Assembly: GCA_031769625.1 (NCBI GenBank)
Contig: JAUIMM010000534.1
Location: 5,420,001-5,484,000 of the forward strand
DNA: 64,000 bases
Source of the DNA: Taudactylus pleione
Lineage: Eukaryota; Chordata; Amphibia; Anura; Myobatrachidae
Direction: 5' to 3'
This document shows, piece after piece, positions 56,301 through 64,000 of the stretch. Each line of letters starts with the position of its first letter. Within the stretch, counting starts at the first letter, position 1. A program made the translations under genes and the position numbers. The notes under the pieces are model-generated. The model saw only the letters and a list, made by a program, of their open reading frames with translations. It was not told the DNA's origin and ran no database searches.

Positions 56301-56495
56301 GGTCATTTTCCTGAACTTTGTCATTTGGGATTGTATGTGCCCTCTATTATGACATTGGGCATCGGCCTTGGCAGACGACAATGATGGCATGTTATCGTCT
56401 ATGTCATGAGTAGTGGCAGCAGCTTCAGCACTAGGAGGAAGTGGTTCTTGATCTTTCTCTATTTTATTTTTATCGGAGAAAGTTTGGTCCTCCAT
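53392..56495 (-). pseudogene. hAT transposase (ZBED-like), one frame with two premature stops
   Basis: From 56199 to 53392 a single frame of 935 codons is broken only by TAA at 55257-55255 (codon 315) and TGA at 54558-54556 (codon 548). Residues 148-197 form a BED-finger-like region (VWQYF, Cys164, Cys168, His192, His197), but position 171, where a Cys-x2-Cys partner would fall, is Phe. The RNase-H-like core shows Asp400 (TTDMWTSG), Asp488 (FVISDNATNI), Cys507-x2-His510, Trp572 and Glu850 (SVYSERVFSAAGNL), the hAT catalytic triad and dimerisation region. The first stop is TAC in the copy at 60588-60590, so it is a C-to-A change. The second may be CGA to TGA at a CpG. A 93-codon frame 56495-56214 (MEDQTFSDKNK) lies just upstream and, from the second copy, is probably the true N-terminus. 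A frameshift at the A8 run (56151-56158) separates it from the main frame. Confidence 0.93.
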
Positions 56496-56499
56496 TTAT

Positions 56500-58140
56500 G
56501 TTATATCGATTTGATATATACGTGCGGCTAAACACAGAAAATATTTTTTTATTTTTGCTGGAGAGTAGTGCACTTTGTGGGTTACACCAGCCTTTAAGAA
56601 ATGAGCCAGCCGGCTCTTTACTTATGGGACACAGGCGCACGCTTGGCGCTGCTCCTTTGTTGATGCACGTGCGGCTACTGCGCACACAATTCACAAACAC
56701 AGAAAATATATATTTTTTTGGTTTGGACTGGAGTGTACTTTCGGGGGTTACAGCACCCTTTAACGGTCAAGCCAGCCGGCCCTTTACTTATGACACAGGC
56801 GCACGCTTGGCACTACTTTGTTGATGCACGTGCGGCTACTGCGCACACAATTCACAAACACAGAAAAGTATTTTTTTTTGGTTTGGAGTGGACTGGAGTG
56901 TACTTTGGGGGTTACAGCACCCTTTAACGGTCAAGCCAGCCGGCCCTTTACTTATGACACAGGCGCACGCTTGGCACTACTTTGTCGATGCACGTGCGGC
57001 TACTGCGCACACAATTCACAAACACAGAAAATATATATTTTTTTGGTTTGGACTGGAGTGTACTTTGGGGGTTACAGCACCCTTTAACGGTCAAGCCAGC
57101 CGGCCCTTTACTTATGACACAGACGCACACTTGGCACTACTTTGTTGATGCACGTGCGGCTACTGCGCACACAATTCACAAACACAGAAAATAATTTTTT
57201 TTTGGTTTGGACTGGAGTGTACTTTGGGGGTTACAGCACCCTTTAACGGTCAAGCCAGCCGGCCCTTTACTTATGACACAGGCGCACGCTTGGCACTACT
57301 TTGTTGATGCACGTGCGGCTACTGCGCACACAATTCACAAACACAGAAAATATATATTTTTTTGGTTTGGACTGGAGTGTACTTTGGGGGTTACAGCACC
57401 CTTTAACGGTCAAGCCAGCCGGCCCTTTACTTATGACACAGGCGCACGCTTGGCACTACTTTGTTGATGCACGTGCGGCTACTGCGCACACAATTCACAA
57501 ACACAGAAAATATTTTTTTTTTGGTTTGGACTGGAGTGTACTTTGGGGGTTACAGCACCCTTTAACAGTCAAGCCAGCCGGCCCTTTACTTATGACACAG
57601 GCACACGCTTGGCACTACTTTGTTGATGCACGTGCGGCTACTGCGCACACAATTTACAAACACAGAAAATAATTTTTTTTTTGGTTTGGACTGGAGTGTA
57701 CTTTGGGGGTTACAGCACCCTTTAACAGTCAAGCCAGCCGGCCCTTTACTTATGACACAGGCGCACGCTTGGCACTACTTTGTTGATGCACGTGCGGCTA
57801 CTGCGCACACAATTCACAAACACAGAAAATATATATTTTTTTGGTTTGGACTGGAGTGTACTTTGGGGGTTACAGCACCCTTTAACAGTCAAGCCAGCCG
57901 GCCCTTTACTTATGACACAGGCACACGCTTAGCACTACTTTGTTGATGCACGTGCGGCTACTGCGCACACAATTTACAAACACAGAAAATAATTTTTTTT
58001 TTGGTTTGGACTGGAGTGTACTTTGGGAGTTACAGCACCCTTTAACGGTCAAGCCAGCCGGCCCTTTACTTATGACACAGGCGCACGCTTGGCACTACTT
58101 TGTTGATGCACGTGCACAATTCACAAACACACAAAAAATA
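56500..58140 (-). repeat. 160-bp minisatellite in the hAT 1 leader, about ten units
   Basis: Landmark 'gatgcacgtg' recurs at 56823, 56987, 57147, 57306, 57466, 57625, 57785, 57945 and 58105, spacings of 159-164 bp. Each unit has a poly-T/A run, 'ggagtgtactttgggggttacagcaccc' and 'cagccggccctttacttatgacac'. Apparent proteins are repeat by-products. Confidence 0.95.
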
Positions 58141-58523
58141 TTATTTTTTTAGCACTTGGGGGGAGCACCCCTGATGGACAGAGCACCCCCTGGACAACAC
58201 TACAGCACCCCTTTATGACTGGGACACTGCACAGGACTTTGGAGTGGACACAGCCCCTATGGAGAACTGACTGCACAACACAGTCCAGCCAGCCCCTATG
58301 GACTTTGAAGTAGTGGACTCAGCCCCTATTAACAACAGCAGCACAGCACAACACAGCCAGCCCCTATGGACTTTGAAGTAGTGGACAACTGCAGGACAGC
58401 GCAGCACAGCGCAGCACAACACTACTCTGCACTACACGACACTACACAGCCCAGCCAGCCCTAACTCCCACCCTCCCTCTTCACTGTCCACAGCCGAGTG
58501 AGAAAATGGCGCCGACGCGGGTA

Positions 58524-58534
58524 CCTTATATAGG
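58524..58534 (-). promoter_or_regulatory. TATA box of hAT element 1
   Basis: On the minus strand CCTATATAAGG lies about 160 bp inside the terminus and is followed by 'cgcgtcggcgccattttctc', which includes a GCCATTTT (YY1-like) motif. The same block is at 62367-62357 and 63018-63028. Initiation would lie just downstream, toward the transposase. Confidence 0.7.
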
Positions 58535-59498
58535 ATCCAAAACCCGCGAGACTCGGAAGGCGGGATGATGACGTTTTGCCTCGATTTCAGATCCAAGTCA
58601 GGCGGGAAAAGTCGAGCCTGACTCGGATCGGCCTCGGATCGGGGGGACTCGGGGGGGTTCGGATTTCAGAAATCCGAACCCGCTCACCCCTAATATATAT
58701 TAGGGGTGTGCACCGGCCACTTTTCGTGTTTTGGTTTTGGATCTGGATCTTTCTTCCTGTTTTGGATCTGGATTGGTTTTGCCAAACCACCCGTCCGTGT
58801 TTTGGGTTCTGGGTTTTGTGTTTTGGATCTGTATTTTTTTTAAAAAAAGCATAAAAACAGCTAAAATCACAGAATGTGTGGGTTTTTCTGCTCCTATGCT
58901 ATTATTAACCTCAATAACCTTAATTTCCACTCATTTCCAGTCTATTCTGAACACCTCACACCTCACAATAGTGTTTTTATGTCCAAAAGGTTGCACCGAG
59001 GTAGCTGGATGACTATGCTAAGCCACACGAGTGGGCGGCACAAACACGTGACCCATCTAGGCGTGATACTGCAGTGGCAGACAGGATGGCAGTTTGAAAA
59101 ACTAGGCCCCAAACTGTACATAATGCAAAGAAAAAAAAGAGGTGTAAGAATGGAATTGTCCTTGGGCCCTCCCACCCACCCTTATGTTGTATAAACAGGA
59201 CATGCACACTTTAACAAACCAATAATTTCAGCGCCAGGGTCTGCCACACAACTGTGACTGAAATGATTGGTTCGTTTGGGCCCCCACAAAACAAGCTGGC
59301 AATTAATCTGTCCCTGCACAAACTGGCTCTACGGAGGCAAGATGTCGTCCTCATCCTCCTCATCCACCGATTCCTCACCCTCTTCAGTGTTGTGTACATC
59401 CTCATCCTCACAGAGTATAAATTAGTCCCCACTGGAATCCACAACCACAGGTCCCTCTGTACGTTCTGGAGGCTGGTCTCCCTGGAAGAGTTGATAAT

Positions 59499-59732
59499 TC
59501 ATTTTATGAACATAATCTTCTCCACATTTTGTGGAAGCAACCTCCTACGCCTTTCGCTGACAAGGTTCCTGGCTGCACTAAACACTCTTTCGGAGTACAC
59601 ACTGGAGGGGGGGCAACTCAGGTAAAATAGAGCCAGTTTGTACAGGGGCCTCCAAATTGCCTCTTTTTCCTGCCTGTACAGGTACGGACTGTCTGACATG
59701 CCTACTTGGATGCTGTCACCGATGTAATCCTT
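59499..59732 (-). pseudogene. Transposase fragment: dimerisation region
   Basis: Matches the end of the element 1 gene (YIGDSIQVGMSDSPYLYRQ..., SSVYSERVFSAARNLVSERR), ending 59499 at a small frame loss relative to MNYQLFQG. Joined at about 59732 to leader-repeat sequence. Confidence 0.9.
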
Positions 59733-60435
59733 TAACAGACAGACGCACGCTTGTCGCTGCTGCTTTGAGGATGCAGGTGCGGCTACAGCCCACACAATTC
59801 ACAAAGACAGAAAAAAAAGAATTTTTTATTTTTTGTGGAGCGCACTTTGGGGGCTACACCACCCTTTAACAGACAGACGCACGCTTGTCGCTACTGCTTT
59901 GAGGATGCAGGTGCGGCTACAGCCCACACATTTCACAAAGACAGAAAAAAAAGAATAATTTTTTTATTATTTGTGGAGCGCACTTTGAGGGTTACACCAC
60001 CCTTTAACAGACAGACGCACGCTTGTTGCTGCTGCTTTGAGGACAGTATCATATGCAGTGACAGTAGACTTGTCAGAAATTGTTGGCACGTCCTTCAGTC
60101 CGGACCAGATGTCCAAACCGGCCCTTGACTTATGACACAGGCGCACGCTTGGCGCTGCTACTGTGTTGATGCACGTGCGGCTACATCGCACACAAGTCAC
60201 AAACACATTAAAAAATAGGTTTTTATTTTTTGGAGCACTTTGAGGGTTACACCAGCCTTTAACAGACAGACGCACGCTTGTCGCTGCTGCTTTAAGGATG
60301 CAGGTGCGGCTACAGCCCACACATTTCACAAAGACAGAAAATAATTTTTTTATTGTTTGTGGAGCGCACTTTGAGGGTTACACCACCCTTTAACAGACAG
60401 ACGCATGCTTGTCGCTGCTGCTTTGAGGATGCAGG
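59733..60435 (-). repeat. Leader-type repeats (~138-150 bp) with a 75-bp transposase fragment
   Basis: Units carry 'cagacagacgcacgcttgtcgctgctgctttgaggatgcaggtgcggctacagccc' and 'gcactttg(a/g)gggttacaccaccc'. 60044-60118 is a piece of the transposase gene corresponding to 53815-53889. Confidence 0.85.
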
Positions 60436-61025
60436 TGGAATCTAGATGGGATTTGGAACCGGGGACACACTACCTCCATCAATTGTCTAAATCCCACTGC
60501 ACAAATGGCGGATACCGGACGCACGTCTAACACCAACATAGCAGTCAAGGCCTCAGTTATACGTTTTGCTTCAGGATGACTGCTGTCGTACTTCATCCTC
60601 CTCGCTAGGGACTGTTGGAGGGTCAATTGTTTAGTAAAAGTAGTGGTGTTCCTACTTCCTCTCTGGGATGATGAACGACTCCCAGCAGCAGCAGCGGCAG
60701 CAGGAGGCGTAGCAATGCAGGATCCTCCGGAGGAATCCCGGATAGGAGAGTCAGTCATGCCAGTGACATGGCCTGCAGGACTACTTCTGATCCTGACTAA
60801 GGAGGAAACTGACGAGGAGGTAGTTGACGGTGTGGTTTGCAGGCGCTTGGATACAACAGGACAACGGGATTTAGGTGTCCCTGGACTGCTTACGGTAAAA
60901 GTAGTGGTGTTCCTACTTCCTCTCTGGGATGATGAACAACTCCCAGCAGCAGCAACAGCACTAGGAGGAAGTGGTTCTTGATCTTTCCCTATTTTATTTT
61001 TATCGGAGAAAGTTTGGTCCTCCAT
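60436..61025 (-). pseudogene. Transposase fragment: Ser-rich segment joined to the N-terminus
   Basis: 60436-60893 corresponds to 55102-55567 and carries TAC where element 1 has its first stop. 60894-60957 repeats 60634-60700, and 60958-61025 is the MEDQTFSDKNK start. The junctions keep one 211-codon frame (61025-60390) open by chance; it lacks the catalytic core and BED finger. Confidence 0.88.
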
Positions 61026-62120
61026 TTATGTTATATTGGTATATACGTGCGGCTAAGGCGTACACAAACACAGAAAATATTTTTTTATTTTTGCTGGAGC
61101 GTTGTGCACTTTGTGGGTTACACCACCCTTTAAGAAATGAGCCAGCCGGCTCTTTACTTATGTGACACAGGCGCACGCTTGGCGCTGCTCCTTTGTTGAT
61201 GCATGTGCAGCCACAGTGCACACAATTCACAAACACATAAAATATTTTTTTATTTTGTTTGGAGTGTAATTTGGGGGTTACACCACCCTTTAACGGACAA
61301 GCCAGCCGGCCCTTTATTTATGGGACACAGGCGCATGCTTGGCACTACTTTGTTGATGCACGTGCGGCTACTGCGCACACAATAAACAAACACAAAAAAA
61401 TATATATTTTTATTTTGTTTGGAATGCCCTTTGGGGGTTACAGCACCCTTTAGCGGTCAACCCAGCCGGCCCTTTATTTATGGGACACAGGCGCACGCTT
61501 GGCACTACTTTGTTGATGCACGTGCGGCTACTGCACACACAATTCACAAACACAGAAAATAATTTTTTATTTTGTTTGGAGTGTACTTTGGGGGTTACAG
61601 CACCCTTTAATGGTCAAGCCAGCCGGCCCTTTACTTATGACAAAGGCGCATGCTTGGCACTACTTTGTTGATGCACGTGCGGCTACTACGCACACAATTC
61701 ACAAACACAAAAAAATATATTTTTTATTTTGTTTGGAGTGCCCTTTGGGGGTTACAGCACCCTTTAGCGGTCAAACCAGCTGGCCCTTTATTTATGGGAC
61801 ACAGGCGCATGCTTGGCACTACTTTGTTGATGCACGTGCGGCTACTGCGCACACAATTCACAAACACAAAAAAATATATTTTTTATTTTGTTTGGAGTGC
61901 CCTTTGGGGGTTACAGCACCCTTTAACGGACAAGCCAGCCGGCCTTTTTCTTATGGGACACAGGCGCACGCTTGGCGCTGCTCCTTTGTTGATGCACGTG
62001 CAGCCACAGTGCACACAATTCACAAACACAGAATTTTTTTTTTTTTTGCACTAGGGGGGAGCACCCCTGACGGACAGAGCACCCCCTGGACAACACTACA
62101 GCACCCCTTTAGGACTGGGA
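61026..62120 (-). repeat. 160-bp leader minisatellite of element 2
   Basis: About six units of the element 1 leader repeat (gatgcacgtg landmarks near 61353, 61513, 61670, 61828, 61993), more diverged than in element 1. Confidence 0.88.
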
Positions 62121-62512
62121 CACTGCACAGGACTATGGAGTGGACACAGCCCCTATGGACAACTGACTGCACAACACAGTCCAGCCAGTCCCTATGGACT
62201 TTGAAGTAGTGGACACAGCCCCTATGGACAACAGCAGCACAGCGCAGCACAACACTACACTGCACTACACTACACTACACAGCCCAGCCAGCCCTAACTC
62301 CCACCCTCCCTCTTCACTGTCCACAGCCCAGTGAGAAAATGGCGCCGACGCGGGTACCTTATATAGGATCCAAAACCCGCAAGACCCAGAAGATGGGATG
62401 ATGATGTTTTACCTCGATTTTAGATCCGAGTAAGGCGGGAATAGTTGAGCCTGACTCGGATCGGCCTCGGATCGGGGGGGTTCGGATTTCAGAAATCCGA
62501 ACCCGCCCACCC

Positions 62513-62523
<11 letters not shown>

Positions 62524-62549
<26 letters not shown>

Positions 62550-62859
62550 GAACAATAACGCTGCGGCAGTCAGAGACTGATGTTTGAATAATATATTAAA
62601 TAGTGCCACATATTAAAAAACCCGACGTTTCGAAGCTCTAAGTTCCTTTTTCAAGGTGTGAAAAAGGAGCTTAGAGCTTTGAAACGTCGGGTTTTTAATA
62701 TGTGACACTATTTAATATATTATTCAAACATCAGTCTGAGTGCCGCAGCGTTATTGTTCTATTTGAAAATCCCCTTGTTGCTGAGGGCACCGGAGCGAGT
62801 TGTCTCATACAGGAAGAGTGCCAGACTGCAAGAGTTTTTGTGTGTATACATATATATAT
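62524..62859. repeat. Inverted pair of Penelope-like element termini between hAT 2 and hAT 3
   Basis: Arms 62546-62653 and 62659-62763 are complementary over about 105 bp with few differences and a 5-base centre. Each arm reads TTGAAAAAGG/TGTGAAAAAGG, a stem 'agctcta/tagagct', then CGAAACGTCGGG, the hammerhead-like signature seen at 28500. 62764-62859 is unassigned plus AT repeat. Confidence 0.78.
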
Positions 62860-63017
62860 TAGGGGTGAGCGGGTTCGGATTTCTGAAATCCGAACCCCCC
62901 CGAGCCCCCCCGATCCGAGTCCGATCCGAGTCAGGCTCGACTTTTCCCGCCTGACTCGGATCTGACATCGAGGCAAAACGTCATCATCCCGCCTTCCGAG
63001 TCTCGCGGGTTTTGGAT

Positions 63018-63028
63018 CCTATATAAGG
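63018..63028 (+). promoter_or_regulatory. TATA box of hAT element 3
   Basis: CCTATATAAGG with the following 'cgcgtcggcgccattttctc', identical in layout to the promoter block of element 1. Confidence 0.7.
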
Positions 63029-63339
63029 TACCCGCGTCGGCGCCATTTTCTCACTCGGCTGTGGACAGTGAAGAGGGAGGGTGGGAGTTAGTGCTGTGTA
63101 GTGTAGTGTAGTGTAGTGCTGCTGTTGTCCACTACTTCAAAGTCCATAGGGGCTGGCTGTGTTGTGCTGTGCTGCTGTTGTTAATAGGGGCTGTGTCCAC
63201 TACTTCAAAGTCCATAGGGGCTGGCTGGACTGTGTTGTGCAGTCAGTTCCAAAGTCCTGTGCAGTGTCCCAGTCCTAAAGGGGTGCTCTAGTGTTGTCCA
63301 GGGGGTGCTCTGTCCATCAGGGGTGCTCCCCCCAAGTGC

Positions 63340-64000
63340 TAAAAAAATAATATATTTTCTGTGTTTGTGAATTGTGTGCGCAGTAGCCGCACGTGCATCA
63401 ACAAAGTAGTGCCAAGCGTGCGCCTGTGTCATAAGTAAAGGGCCGGCTGGCTTGACCGTTAAGGGTGCTGTAACCCCCGAAAGTACACTCCAGTCCAAAC
63501 CTAAAAAAAAATTATTTTCTGTGTTTGTGAATTGTGTGCGCAGTAGCCGCACGTGCATCAACAAAGTAGTGCCAAGCGTGCGCCTGTGTCATAAGTAAAG
63601 GGCCGGCTGGCTTGACCGTTAAAGGGTGCTGTAACCCCCGAAAGTACACTCCAGTCCAAACCAAAAAAAAATTATTTTCTGTGTTTGTGAATTGTGTGCG
63701 CAGTAGCCGCACGTGCATCAACAAAGTAGTGCCAAGCGTGCGCCTGTGTCATAAGTAAAGGGCCGGCTGGCTTGACCGTTAAGGGTGCTGTAACCCCCGA
63801 AAGTACACTCCAGTCCAAACCTAAAAAAAAATTATTTTCTGTGTTTGTGAATTGTGTGCGCAGTAGCCGCACGTGCATCAACAAAGTAGTGCCAAGAGTG
63901 CCCCTGTGTCATAAGTAAAGGGCCGGCTGGCTTGACCGTTAAAGGGTGCTGTAACCCCCGAAAGTACACTCCAGTCCAAACCAAAAAAAAATTATTTTCT
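63340..64000 (+). repeat. 160-bp leader minisatellite of element 3
   Basis: At least four units continuing past the window end, nearly identical to each other ('gtgaattgtgtgcgcagtagccgcacgtgcatc'). Confidence 0.95.

Larger units (their letters stand above)
52763..58692 (-). mobile_element. hAT element 1 (5930 bp), near-complete, transposase on the minus strand
   Basis: Ends TAGGGGGTGTGCACCGG and (complement) TAGGGGTGAGCGGGTTCGG. ATATATAT lies at 52755-52762 and 58693-58700. In the direction of the gene, the element has a hairpin next to the terminus, a TATA box (58534-58524), a leader with a 160-bp minisatellite, and a BED-hAT transposase with two in-frame stops plus a probable frameshift near its start. 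The 3' end is the 'caaaacacgaaaagtggccgg' segment. Confidence 0.92.
58701..62515 (-). mobile_element. hAT element 2 (3815 bp), deleted and scrambled
   Basis: The same ends as element 1 and same orientation; the 8 bases between them (58693-58700) serve as right duplication of element 1 and left duplication of element 2, and ATATATAT follows at 62516-62523. Bases 58701-59730 match the 3' end of element 1; the rest mixes short leader repeats with transposase pieces, so it cannot encode a transposase. Confidence 0.92.
62860..64000 (+). mobile_element. hAT element 3, inverted, cut by the window end
   Basis: Starts TAGGGGTGAGCGGGTTCGG after ATATATAT (62852-62859). It has the terminal hairpin (GGGTTCGGATTTC/GAAATCCGAACCC), the TATA block at 63018-63028, and the 160-bp leader repeats from 63340 on. 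Its transposase, if any, would be on the + strand beyond 64000. Confidence 0.93.

Noticed and set aside
56818..58152. Repeated 'HVRLLRTQFTNTEN' and 'PLTVKPAGPLLMTQ' proteins
   Set aside because: By-products of the 160-bp leader repeat on the strand opposite to the transposase gene; frames restart in every unit.

Overview
The window looks like repeat-rich nuclear DNA from a vertebrate with a large genome, most probably a frog. It has no operons and no compact gene layout. Split coding pieces have GT-AG junctions, and almost everything else is transposable-element debris: hAT, PIF/Harbinger, piggyBac, Penelope-like, gag-bearing LTR elements and many foldback MITEs. The amphibian assignment is an inference from this repertoire and from the receptor described below; I ran no database search.

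Host genes. The only convincing host coding material is on the + strand. A 306-bp phase 1-1 Ig-like exon (17150-17455) and a terminal exon (23740-23870, AATAAA at 23990) fit one gene: an Ig-like domain, a transmembrane helix led by an Asp-Tyr-Thr...Asn...Arg motif, and a ten-residue tail. This is the layout of FcR-gamma-coupled activating receptors of the leukocyte receptor complex (KIR/LILR/FCAR/GPVI type). A 34-bp leader exon (42770-42803) has the size and phase of exon 1 in the same family, so a second member may start there.

Layout. 1-1746: broken Harbinger transposase with a convergent Myb/BESS-like remnant in its intron. 1946-3805: hAT element with an exact 8-bp target duplication, eight consecutive hairpins and a poly-G minisatellite. 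4142-16407: MITEs, palindromes, a 44-bp minisatellite and a tRNA-Leu(CAG) relic. 17150-23995: receptor 3' end, whose intron holds a three-deep nest of insertions. 24547-24855: small hAT. 26943-28560: Penelope-like RT/GIY-YIG relic with a hammerhead-like terminus. 30109-35097: LTR element on the minus strand with gag-like coding only. 35658-36563: hAT MITE and piggyBac C-terminus. 37316-52762: MITEs, minisatellites, leader exon and a long (TA)n tract. 52763-64000: three related hAT elements in a row, each in an AT repeat. The first carries an almost complete BED-type transposase gene in one frame, disabled by two in-frame stops and a probable frameshift near its start. The second is a deleted, scrambled copy. 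The third is inverted and runs off the window.

How the parts relate. The 1946-3805 element shares both termini, the terminal hairpin and a 29-bp subterminal block (28/29 identical) with the 52.7-64 kb hAT family, so an intact transposase of that family could plausibly have moved it. The ~600-bp 'GGGCCTGATTCAGAGC' MITE (four copies) and the ~850-bp 'GTATTCAAT' MITE (three copies) are the main dispersed families. Their 3-4-bp duplications suggest PIF/Harbinger-type mobilisation.
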